From Spirochaetota bacterium (GTDB lineage: Bacteria; Spirochaetota; Spirochaetia; DSM-27196; PWMO01), in assembly GCA_009908925.1 (NCBI GenBank), contig JAAAOH010000023.1, positions 1 through 7,268 of the forward strand: DNA of 7,268 bases, given 5' to 3'. Both the position numbers and the translations under genes were made by a program. Position 1 is the first letter of the stretch, and the number at the start of each line of letters is the position of its first letter. Shown here one piece after another: positions 1 to 6,105 of this stretch. Below the pieces are notes generated by a model, which was not told where the DNA came from, did no database searches, and saw only the letters and a program-made list of their open reading frames with translations.

Positions 1-1
1 A

Positions 2-313
2 GCGGGCGGAACAGTCGTTCACTACAGCTGGCCCGAGGATCAGCGCCACGTCTTTTTCCGGTTCGTGGCCGTTGTGGAAGGCAACGGGACGCCGCCCGGA
101 GGCGTCGGCGCCGCGGGGAACGCGGCCAGCGCTTCGGGGAACGCGGCCGGCGCCCCGGGAGACGCGGCCGACGCCCCGGGAGACGCGGCCGCCACGGCCG
201 TTGCACGCTCCGAGTGCGACTTCATCGACGCGTTTCTCGAAAGATTCTCCTTCTTTCTCGATACGACTGATATCTCGGGGGCGGCTCCCTTCCCGGCGGT
301 GCTCCCGCGCTAA
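2..313 (+). CDS. C-terminal fragment of an unidentified protein with a Gly/Ala heptapeptide repeat
   Basis: The frame is open from the left edge of the window to a TAA at 311-313, so the true start lies outside and about 103 residues are visible. I do not recognise the family. The fragment opens with an ordinary globular stretch (HYSWPEDQRHVFFRF, then VAVVEG). It continues into a low-complexity Gly/Ala/Pro linker made of four 7-residue units at 116-199, and ends with a hydrophobic, Phe-rich tail (FLERFSFFLD) and a Pro-rich end. The frame was chosen over the two overlapping plus-strand frames because it reaches the window edge, has high third-position GC, and gives protein-like composition on both sides of the repeat. 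It lies 36 bases upstream of the vWA gene on the same strand, so co-transcription is plausible. A GTG at 65 could in principle start a small protein, but the upstream protein-like residues argue against it. Confidence 0.62.
   Translation, partial: AGGTVVHYSWPEDQRHVFFRFVAVVEGNGTPPGGVGAAGNAASASGNAAGAPGDAADAPGDAAATAVARSECDFIDAFLERFSFFLDTTDISGAAPFPAVLPR
116..199 (+). repeat. Four tandem 21-bp units encoding a Gly/Ala heptapeptide
   Basis: Four back-to-back in-frame 21-base units begin at 116, 137, 158 and 179. Each encodes seven residues of pattern G-(N/D)-A-A-x-A-(S/P), with the last unit degenerate. The core GNN-GCG-GCC is nearly identical at the DNA level (GACGCGGCC or AACGCGGCC), and units 3 and 4 share their first 12 bases. 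This looks like recent tandem duplication that built a flexible linker inside the coding region. Copy number could vary between strains by slippage without shifting the frame, because 21 is a multiple of 3. Confidence 0.78.
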
Positions 314-349
314 TTCCGTCTGCCGATTCTACCGATACTCGTAAGTGCG

Positions 350-1462
350 ATGAGACGGGTCTACGTCGCCTTCTTAGCGAGCCTCCTTCTTGTTCTCAGT
401 ACTCACCCGCTTCAATCGCAGGACCTGTCGGTGGGTACCGAGGATCTTCGCATCGAGCAGAGTCTCGATGGCGGATACATCCTGTCCATACGCAACAAGC
501 CCGACATCGCCTCGGTGCTCATCACAGAGTCCACAGAGGACCCGGACCGTGAGGTCGCAAGCTACGCCTACCGCAATCCCGAGTACCATCCCATGAACGG
601 TGACGAGCAACGGATGCTCGACGGCGAGTTCCTCGACGATGGCCGTCACTACCTCATCGACTCGACTCCCGAGGAGGACGAGGTGTTCGGATCGGCCTTC
701 AAAGTGTTCGTCCCCTACATCGTCACATACGGCTACCCCTGGAGTAGAAGCGGCGAGTTGCAGGTGCTCGACGGTGCCTACCTGAACGTGCGCACCTTCA
801 CCGAGGAGTATGCCTCCTACGCGGGCGCGTTTCGCGACAATCCCTTCGTGCTCTCGGTGCAACAGGCGCCCGAGGAAGGCCCGCCCGAGGGCAATTACAT
901 GTCCGACACCGTGGATAACTACGAGGAGATTGCCCGGGAGAGCGACGGGACGGCAAGTTACTCGGAAGGCGAGGAGGACATTCCGGCGCGGATCGCCGAG
1001 ATCGTGCGGGAGACCGAGGGTGAGAGCCTCGATCTCGTGCTCGCGCTCGACACCACCGAGAGCATGCGAAACGATCTTCCGTTCCTCAGGCGTGATCTCG
1101 TTCCGTTGCTGAGTGACGAGGTGGGTCGGTTCGATAGTGTTCGTATCGGGATGGTCTACTACCGCGACTACATGGAGGAGTACCTCACGCAGAACGTGGG
1201 CTTCCAGCCCGACCTCGCGGCCGTTCAGACGGCCGTAGACCGCATCAGGGTTGCGGGGGGCAGGGACATCCCCGAAGCGGTGCATGAGGCGCTCTACGTG
1301 GCGCTGGAGAAGTTTCCGTGGGCATCACAGGCCCGCATGGTCATCCTCGTGGGAGACGCCCCGCCGCATCCGCGGCCCCGCGGGGGTGTGACGCGCGAAA
1401 TGGTCTACGACCTCGCGCGCGAGCGTGATGTGAGGGTACACACGATCATTCTGCCGCATTGA
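350..1462 (+). CDS. Exported von Willebrand factor A (vWA) domain protein
   Basis: This 370-residue protein begins with a signal peptide: MRRVYV, then a hydrophobic core up to about residue 17, with likely cleavage near LQSQ-D (residues 21-25). It should therefore act in the periplasm or at the cell surface. Residues about 25-215 form an acidic, beta-rich region that I do not recognise. Residues about 226-370 are a vWA domain. The metal-ion-dependent adhesion site reads DTTES at 234-238 (a Ser-to-Thr variant of DxSxS), followed by GMVYYRDY (267-274), GGRDIPEA (303-310) and the strand-loop VGDAPPH (334-340), which supplies a further conserved Asp. This motif set is typical of intact metal-binding vWA domains that bind protein ligands. 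The domain ends at the C terminus with no membrane anchor. No good Shine-Dalgarno sequence precedes the ATG, so expression may depend on the upstream gene. It converges on the lipoprotein gene at 1557. The partner and exact role are unknown. Confidence 0.9.
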   Translation: MRRVYVAFLASLLLVLSTHPLQSQDLSVGTEDLRIEQSLDGGYILSIRNKPDIASVLITESTEDPDREVASYAYRNPEYHPMNGDEQRMLDGEFLDDGRHYLIDSTPEEDEVFGSAFKVFVPYIVTYGYPWSRSGELQVLDGAYLNVRTFTEEYASYAGAFRDNPFVLSVQQAPEEGPPEGNYMSDTVDNYEEIARESDGTASYSEGEEDIPARIAEIVRETEGESLDLVLALDTTESMRNDLPFLRRDLVPLLSDEVGRFDSVRIGMVYYRDYMEEYLTQNVGFQPDLAAVQTAVDRIRVAGGRDIPEAVHEALYVALEKFPWASQARMVILVGDAPPHPRPRGGVTREMVYDLARERDVRVHTIILPH

Positions 1463-1503
1463 AGCGACGCCGGGGGCTGGAGGCCGGCGTTCGGGGTTGC
1501 GCA

Positions 1504-1519
1504 GCCCGCCCGGGCGGGC
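1504..1519. terminator. Perfect GC palindrome in the convergent gap; weak candidate bidirectional terminator
   Basis: GCCCGCCCGGGCGGGC is a perfect 16-base palindrome. As RNA it can form a 6-bp all-GC stem (GCCCGC/GCGGGC) with a CCGG loop, identically on both strands. It sits in the 94-base gap between the two converging stop codons (1462 and 1557), where a shared terminator would be useful. Neither side has the T-tract of a canonical intrinsic terminator, so the call rests on position and symmetry only. The gap also holds a second palindrome, TCGGCGCCGA, at 1543-1552, so GC-rich symmetry may be a chance product of base composition. Confidence 0.25.
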
Positions 1520-1556
1520 CCCGGCCGCCGCGCGCCGGTTCGTCGGCGCCGAATCA

Positions 1557-1979
1557 TCAGCCTTCTTCAGCCGGGCCGAGCTCGGCCCGCTGCTCCTCTT
1601 CTATCTTCTCGAGCAGTTTTTCAGACAGGATTCGCGGCCACGCGGGAAGCTGGTTCGCCTCTTCGTCCTCGTAGCGCGCGAGGAGTTCCTCGAACATGCG
1701 CTCGGCGGTGTCGTAGTCTTCCATCTTGTAGTGGAGGAAGGCGATCTCGTACTGTGCGGCGACGCGGTTCTCGACGTCGTCGGGGTGCCGCTCGAGATAG
1801 GTCCGGTAATAGACGAGTGCCGTTTCGTAGTAGCGCTGATCGACCGCTTCCTGCGCACGCTGGAAGTACTCCTGCGTCGTGAGGTCCTCAGGAATCTCCG
1901 ATTGTTCGGGCACCGTTTCACATGCGGCGAACAGCAACACCGATACCGCAATGAACAGAGTGAGTCTAACTGTATGCAT
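1557..1979 (-). CDS. Small TPR-like lipoprotein
   Basis: This 140-residue protein has a lipoprotein signal: MHTVRL, a hydrophobic core, then FAAC with the lipidated Cys at residue 20. Phe at -3 departs from the classical lipobox but fits the relaxed spirochaetal form. The mature part (about 34-107) is helical and TPR-like. It has two helix pairs of the kind seen in BamD/YfiO-type proteins: EYFQRAQEAVDQRYYETALVYY (in pieces, 37-58), then AAQYEIAFLHY (74-84) and DYDTAERMFEELLARY (88-103). An acidic, charged C-terminal helix ends the protein. TPR lipoproteins anchored in the envelope usually scaffold protein complexes, and no specific partner can be named. An upstream in-frame ATG at 2165 would give a longer protein, but that extension overlaps the preceding gene and would bury the signal peptide, so 1979 is the start. 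The ATG is 5 bases past the stop of the upstream Cys-rich gene, suggesting translational coupling, and only a weak GAG precedes it. Confidence 0.87.
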   Translation of the reverse strand: MHTVRLTLFIAVSVLLFAACETVPEQSEIPEDLTTQEYFQRAQEAVDQRYYETALVYYRTYLERHPDDVENRVAAQYEIAFLHYKMEDYDTAERMFEELLARYEDEEANQLPAWPRILSEKLLEKIEEEQRAELGPAEEG

Positions 1980-1984
1980 GTTTG

Positions 1985-2308
1985 TTACTCGTATGCGTAA
2001 ATTTCGTCTTTGACGGGCAGGCTTTTCTTGAGCTCTCTGAGGAATTCTTTGAGGGTTCCCATCGGCTCGTAGTCCTCGCAGTACTCGGGACTGCGCCGGA
2101 TGACCGTCGAGTACTTGTAGAGCTTCTCTTCTCCCTGCTTCTTCTTCCACTGTCCGGCATCGCACCGAACCCGCAGTCGATACTCATCGCCTGTGGGTAG
2201 CTTCTCCATCGAGAGTTTACAGTGATAGCAGTTGGCACAGTAGATCTTACCGTTCCGCCCGGTCCCGTCAAGAGATACGCCATACTCGCTTCCATTGCCA
2301 GAAGCCAC
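1985..2308 (-). CDS. Conserved-looking small five-cysteine protein, possible metal-binding
   Basis: This 107-residue cytoplasmic protein has no signal peptide or membrane segment. Cysteines lie at 24, 27 and 30 (CANCYHC), 49 (VRCDAGQW) and 77 (PEYCEDYEPMG). The CxxCxxC cluster with two further spaced Cys is compatible with a zinc site or an iron-sulfur centre, but I recognise no named domain. A basic stretch, WKKKQGEEKLYKY (54-66), follows the fourth Cys, and the C terminus is a charged helix. From memory, similar small proteins with the EEKLYKY and YEPMG elements occur in spirochaetes; I could not check this. The start is GTG: an in-frame TAA lies two codons upstream, and the next Met (33) would remove the CxxC motif. 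GGGGGG at 2315-2320 serves as the ribosome binding site 6 bases upstream. It is the first gene of a two-gene operon with the TPR lipoprotein. Confidence 0.83.
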   Translation of the reverse strand: MASGNGSEYGVSLDGTGRNGKIYCANCYHCKLSMEKLPTGDEYRLRVRCDAGQWKKKQGEEKLYKYSTVIRRSPEYCEDYEPMGTLKEFLRELKKSLPVKDEIYAYE

Positions 2309-2334
2309 GTTTTACCCCCCACGCTGCACGAAAA

Positions 2335-2363
2335 ATGGTAGCACGGCCCGTGAGGGCGGTCAA
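2335..2363 (-). promoter_or_regulatory. Sigma-70-type promoter for the Cys-rich protein/lipoprotein pair
   Basis: Read on the minus strand, TTGACC (2363-2358) and TACCAT (2340-2335) are separated by exactly 17 bases, matching the sigma-70 consensus at 5/6 and 4/6 positions. Transcription would start near 2328, about 20 bases before the GTG start at 2308, leaving room for the GGGGGG ribosome binding site. The spacer contains the interrupted palindrome CACGG-C-CCGTG (2342-2352), which could be a repressor site or chance. Confidence 0.68.
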
Positions 2364-2414
2364 GCAAGAGATGCGTCGAGTTACGGGGCCGGTAACCGCG
2401 GCGAACGTCACGAT

Positions 2415-4961
2415 TCAGGCCCACTTGACGTATCCCGGAACGAGATTATGCGTCAGTTCGGGGTGTTTCGGCAGGATTCGCACCGAATAGCCCTGGCGGC
2501 CGGCGGTGTCACATGGAACACTCGCCACGTAGTGGAGGGTGCCCGCCTGTGCGTCCTGGCCGTCGCGCGGTTTCATCTCGGTCGTCTGCGGATGCTCGAT
2601 CCCGCCCTGGGAGTTGATTCGGCCGAAATAGGCCTCGACGCGGAGCTGCTCCGGCGAGAGCGGCCCGAGGTTGATGTCTGCGCTTATTTCGAGGTTTTCA
2701 CCCACGTGCAGCTCCGGATGACCGGGATCGGTAAGCTCCACCACCGATACCTGATTCCAGGCTGCGTTCAGTTTCTCGAGGTATGCGGCCACTTCCTTCG
2801 GGCGTTTGTCCTTTTCGGCGATCACTTTCTTGTAGTTCTCGAGCGCCTTCGAATAGAACTGCTCGTGGTACTCCATGAGCATCCGGTGGCTCGCGAACTG
2901 CTTGCCGATGCTACGCATCGAACGCTTCATCATGCTGATCCAGGTCCGCGGCAGGCCGTCCTGCCCCCGGTCGAAGAACGTGGGGATGATTTCCCGCTCG
3001 AGAAGATCGTAGAGCGCCTTGCTCTCGATCTCATCCTGGAGCTGGGTGTCTTCGTACTCCTCTCCGTTGCCGATGGCCCAGCCGATGGTCGGGTCGTACG
3101 CTTCGGCCCACCAGCCGTCCAGCGTTGAGCAGTTGAGCACGCCGTTCACAGCGGCCTTCATGCCGCTGGTGCCACTCGCCTCGAGTGGCCGGCGGGGGGT
3201 GTTGAGCCACAGGTCACTTCCGGAGACGAGGTACTTGGCCGTGGTCAGATCATAGTTCTCGAGGAAGACGATCTTACTTCGAAGCTCCGGCTGGGTGGCG
3301 AACTTCACGATATCGCGGATGAGGTTTTTCCCGGGAACGTCATGAGGGTGCGCCTTGCCGGAGAAGATCAGCTGAATCGGGCGCTCGGGATCGGTGAGAA
3401 GGCGCCTGAGTCGCTCGGGGTCGCGAAAGAGCAGCGTCGCGCGCTTGTAGGTCGCGAAGCGGCGCGCAAAGCTGATTGTCAGGGCTGTCGGGCTCAAGAC
3501 CTCGTTTGCGTGGGCAATCTGGTTCCCGGTGATTCCGCGGCCCTTCAGTTGCTGGCGCAGTCGGTCCCGCACGAAGGCAACGAGACGACTCTTGCGACGC
3601 TCGTGCACACGCCACAACTCCTCGTCGGAGATGCGGTCCATGCGGTCCCAGATATCGAGATGGGTCGGCTCATCGGAGAAGCGGGGGCCGAAATAGCGAT
3701 CGAGAAGGTCCACCATGTCGTGGGACTCGAACGTGCGGGCGTGCACACCGTTGGTGATGCTGCCGATGGGGATCTCCTCCTCGGGCAGACCCGGCCAGAT
3801 CGCCTTCCACATGTCACGGGAGATGTCGCCGTGGAGCTTGCTGACACCGTTGTTGTAGGCGGAGAGCTTGATGGCGAGGACCGTCATGCAGAAATGCTCC
3901 TCGGTGTCCTCGGGGTTCTCCCGGCCGAGGGCCATGAAGTCATGCCAATCCAGGCCCGTACCGTCGGTGAGGCTGTGGAAGTACTTCTCCATCATCTGCA
4001 CGTCGAAACGCTCGTTGCCCGCGGGCACCGGGGTGTGCGTGGTGAAGATGCTTGTGGGCCAGACCGCCTGTATTGCTTCCTTCGTCGAGAGCTTGTCGTT
4101 CTGCACGAACTCCCTGATGCGCTCGAGTCCGAGGAAGGCGGAGTGCCCCTCGTTCATGTGGGCGACGGCCGGGTTATAACCGCAGGCGCGCAGGGCCCGG
4201 ATACCGCCGATGCCGAGCAGGATCTCCTGCCGGATGCGGTTCTCGCGGTTGCCGCCGTAGAGAGAGCCGGTTATCTCTTTGTGCGCATCGTCGTTCTCGT
4301 CGATATTCGTGTCGAGGAGATAGAGCGAAACACGGCCGATCTTGACCTCCCACACCCGCGCGGTCACCACCGCATCCGCCATCTTGACGGTGATCTTCAC
4401 GTCGTCACCGTCCTTCGTCTGGCAGCGGCGAACCGGCATGTTGTACCAGTCGTTCTCAGGATAGGATTCCTGCTGATAGCCGTCGGCGTTGAGGTACTGC
4501 TGGAAGTAGCCCTGGCGATAGAGAAGGCCCACCGCAACAAGGGGAAGCCCCAGATCGGAGGCCGTCTTGAGGTGATCCCCGGATAGGATGCCGAGGCCAC
4601 CGGAGTAGATGGGAAGGCTCACGTCGAGGCCGTATTCCATGGAGAAGTACGCCACGACGTCTTCGGCCGGTCCCGAGTACCACGTCTCGCTGGAGAGGTA
4701 CTTGCGAAACTTGTCGTAGACGCTCTGAAGCGCCGAGAGATAGGAATCGTCCTCAGCGAGCTCCTCGAGGCGCTCCTGGGGAACCATGCCGAGCGTCCGC
4801 ACGGGATTCTGCCGTGAGGCAAGCCAGGCGTCATAGTCGAGTCGAATGAACAGTGATACGGCGTCGAAGTTCCAACTGAGCCACAGATTCCGGGCAAGCT
4901 CCGAGAGCGGGGCAAGCGGCTCGGGCAGGTTGGGGTTTACCGTATACGGGACGATATTCAT
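2415..4961 (-). CDS. glgP: Alpha-glucan phosphorylase (GT35, DUF3417-containing type)
   Basis: This enzyme removes glucose from the non-reducing end of glycogen or maltodextrin as glucose-1-phosphate, using a pyridoxal phosphate cofactor in the cytoplasm. The 848 residues match the usual length of the TIGR02094-type bacterial/archaeal phosphorylases. The N-terminal DUF3417-like region (about 1-110) includes NPNLPEPLAPLSELARNLW. Next come YFSMEYGLDVSLPIYSGGLG (105-124), the catalytic-domain motifs VAHMNEGHSAF (266-276) and FTTHTPVPAGNERF (306-319), and SFARRFATYKR (497-507). The PLP site EASGTSGMK (594-602) puts the Schiff-base lysine at 602, followed by LDGWWAEAYD. A C-terminal beta-rich region (about 735-848) closes the protein. 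There is no sign of the N-terminal phosphorylation region of animal enzymes. The ATG is preceded by AAGAGG (4970-4975) and a strong promoter. Maltodextrin versus glycogen preference cannot be told from sequence. No other glycogen gene is adjacent, and about 107 bases separate it from the next minus-strand gene, which has its own promoter. Confidence 0.96.
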   Translation of the reverse strand: MNIVPYTVNPNLPEPLAPLSELARNLWLSWNFDAVSLFIRLDYDAWLASRQNPVRTLGMVPQERLEELAEDDSYLSALQSVYDKFRKYLSSETWYSGPAEDVVAYFSMEYGLDVSLPIYSGGLGILSGDHLKTASDLGLPLVAVGLLYRQGYFQQYLNADGYQQESYPENDWYNMPVRRCQTKDGDDVKITVKMADAVVTARVWEVKIGRVSLYLLDTNIDENDDAHKEITGSLYGGNRENRIRQEILLGIGGIRALRACGYNPAVAHMNEGHSAFLGLERIREFVQNDKLSTKEAIQAVWPTSIFTTHTPVPAGNERFDVQMMEKYFHSLTDGTGLDWHDFMALGRENPEDTEEHFCMTVLAIKLSAYNNGVSKLHGDISRDMWKAIWPGLPEEEIPIGSITNGVHARTFESHDMVDLLDRYFGPRFSDEPTHLDIWDRMDRISDEELWRVHERRKSRLVAFVRDRLRQQLKGRGITGNQIAHANEVLSPTALTISFARRFATYKRATLLFRDPERLRRLLTDPERPIQLIFSGKAHPHDVPGKNLIRDIVKFATQPELRSKIVFLENYDLTTAKYLVSGSDLWLNTPRRPLEASGTSGMKAAVNGVLNCSTLDGWWAEAYDPTIGWAIGNGEEYEDTQLQDEIESKALYDLLEREIIPTFFDRGQDGLPRTWISMMKRSMRSIGKQFASHRMLMEYHEQFYSKALENYKKVIAEKDKRPKEVAAYLEKLNAAWNQVSVVELTDPGHPELHVGENLEISADINLGPLSPEQLRVEAYFGRINSQGGIEHPQTTEMKPRDGQDAQAGTLHYVASVPCDTAGRQGYSVRILPKHPELTHNLVPGYVKWA

Positions 4962-4969
4962 GCAGAAAA

Positions 4970-4975
4970 CCTCTT
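4970..4975 (-). promoter_or_regulatory. Ribosome binding site of glgP
   Basis: Minus-strand AAGAGG lies 8 bases upstream of the glgP ATG. It fixes the start at 4961 and is one of the clearer Shine-Dalgarno sites in the window. Confidence 0.75.
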
Positions 4976-5012
4976 TGTTTCAGCGTGTGCGGGATACAGG
5001 GATCCAATGCTC

Positions 5013-5041
5013 ACGATAAATAGTCGGCTATCTCATGTCAA
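5013..5041 (-). promoter_or_regulatory. Sigma-70-type promoter of glgP
   Basis: On the minus strand a perfect TTGACA (5041-5036) is followed after 17 bases by TATCGT (5018-5013). The -10 element is 4/6, but the -35 and spacing are ideal. Transcription would start near 5006, giving a 5' leader of about 45 bases before the glgP ATG. I see no convincing operator or riboswitch in that leader. Confidence 0.7.
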
Positions 5042-5072
5042 CGCTCGGGTAATACACACGCACGGGCGAATC

Positions 5073-5081
5073 TGATAGTCT
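5073..5081 (+). promoter_or_regulatory. Weak candidate extended -10 element for the ParB-like gene
   Basis: TGATAGTCT has the extended -10 layout (TG-n-hexamer), though its hexamer TAGTCT matches the consensus at only 3/6. The overlapping GATAGT is 4/6, and no good -35 is present at the right distance. If real, transcription would begin at or just before the ATG at 5089. That would fit the absence of any Shine-Dalgarno sequence there and imply a leaderless or nearly leaderless mRNA. Confidence 0.25.
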
Positions 5082-5088
5082 GCGCCAC

Positions 5089-6105
5089 ATGCAGCGCAGC
5101 GCGCTGGAGAAACTTCCACGCACAACCGACATATTCGACCCACCGTCCGCGGCCCCGTCCGCCGTGACCCCGGCCGCTGCGACCGCCGCCGTCGATCCGG
5201 TGCCGGCCGGCTACTACCCGCCGCTTCCGATCGCGGTAGACCGCGAGGATCTGCCGGAGGCACTGCGCACCCTTCTGTGGGGATGGGGTGTGGTGGCGCG
5301 GCTCGGCCGCGGGGCGGGCAGCGACCGGGCGGCGGGCCTGGCGGGGACGGAGGTGGCCGCGGCGGAGGTTCGTACGCGCCGTTTCGAGGGTGATGCGCGA
5401 GCCGCGGTGCATCTCCTCCTCGCGCTCGAGGGACGGGCCGGAGCATACAGCCTCGAGGAACAGCGCCGGCTTGTCGAGCTTCTCGAGGCAGCAGGCGTCG
5501 TGCCGGATGAGGAGACGAATCGCCTCGTAACCGGTGGGAAACCCTTTGTTTCGGCCGTCAGGCGGTATGCGGGGCTCCCCCCGGTGCTGCAGGAGATGGT
5601 CGGCGCTCACCGCCTCGACCTCAAGACCGCGGAGCGCCTTCGGGCGTTTCCCTCTGCCGCCGCGGCGGGCGGCGAGCACACCGCGGGACTTTCCTTCAGC
5701 AACCGGCGACGCTTTTTCACGATGCTCTGGGAGATCGCACAGCGCGATGCGCTCGGCGATACGGAGCTCGCGGCGATGGTTTCGGAGGTCGCCGGCGTCG
5801 CCGCCGGTTCAGCCGGTCGCCGTCCGCCCGAAGCCGGCGCGGCGTCTGCAGACCCCGCGCGCGACCCGCTCTCCGCCCTTCGAAAACGTCGCTACCCGAC
5901 GCTCTCCGGCCTCGAGGAGCGCTTTGGAAAGATCGCAGCCCGTGCGCTCTCCGGCTCCGGAGTGCGCCTGAGTCCCCCGCCGAACTTCGAGGGGAGTCGG
6001 TTCACCGTTGAGTTCACCTTTGATTCGCGCCGCGAGCTCGAGAAACGGGTCGAGGCGCTTTCCGCACTCGAGGACGAGGTCGATGAGCTCTCCAGGCTTC
6101 TATGA
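5089..6105 (+). CDS. Divergent ParB-like protein
   Basis: This 338-residue protein has no signal or membrane segment. The order of recognisable parts follows ParB/Spo0J. A Pro/Ala-rich N-terminal tail (1-45) precedes a possible remnant of the nucleotide-binding domain (about 46-120). A helix-turn-helix-like region follows, from SLEEQRRLVELLEAAGV (121-137) to LPPVLQEM and LDLKTAERLRAFP (163-188). An Ala/Pro-rich linker spans about 235-260. The C-terminal region (about 267-338), LEERFGKI, then FEGSRFTVEFTF and SRRELEKRVEALSAL, resembles the ParB dimerisation domain. ParB proteins bind centromere-like DNA and slide as CTP-gated clamps. Here the CTP-binding signatures GERRxRA and ENxQR are not evident: the segment before SLEEQ reads LALEGRAG where ParB has roughly ALVENIQR. 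It may therefore be a DNA-binding paralogue without clamp switching. No parA is visible. There is no Shine-Dalgarno site before the ATG. The gene overlaps the next by 23 bases. The ParB assignment is by eye and moderately confident. Confidence 0.82.
   Translation: MQRSALEKLPRTTDIFDPPSAAPSAVTPAAATAAVDPVPAGYYPPLPIAVDREDLPEALRTLLWGWGVVARLGRGAGSDRAAGLAGTEVAAAEVRTRRFEGDARAAVHLLLALEGRAGAYSLEEQRRLVELLEAAGVVPDEETNRLVTGGKPFVSAVRRYAGLPPVLQEMVGAHRLDLKTAERLRAFPSAAAAGGEHTAGLSFSNRRRFFTMLWEIAQRDALGDTELAAMVSEVAGVAAGSAGRRPPEAGAASADPARDPLSALRKRRYPTLSGLEERFGKIAARALSGSGVRLSPPPNFEGSRFTVEFTFDSRRELEKRVEALSALEDEVDELSRLL

Noticed and set aside
374..1285. 303-codon minus-strand frame opposite the vWA gene
   Set aside because: It is a shadow frame: the plus strand has a signal peptide and an intact vWA metal site, while this frame has no family character.
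1497..2000. 167-codon plus-strand frame opposite the lipoprotein gene
   Set aside because: The opposite strand encodes a clear lipoprotein signal and TPR-like helices, and this frame begins in the GC palindrome region.
1980..2165. N-terminal extension of the lipoprotein gene to an upstream ATG
   Set aside because: The extension overlaps the five-Cys gene, is Arg-rich and unstructured, and would bury the signal peptide and lipobox.
2385..2400. GGTAACC-centred symmetry after glgP as a terminator
   Set aside because: The stem is only a few base pairs and no T-tract follows, so I do not call a terminator for glgP.
2295..3128. 277-codon plus-strand frame across the glgP 3' end and the promoter region
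   Set aside because: It is antisense to the glgP C-terminal region and runs across the minus-strand promoter at 2335-2363; its product is not protein-like.
3342..4586. 414-codon open frame on the plus strand opposite glgP
   Set aside because: It lies wholly antisense to a confidently identified phosphorylase and has no recognisable domains. Long antisense frames are expected in high-GC coding DNA.
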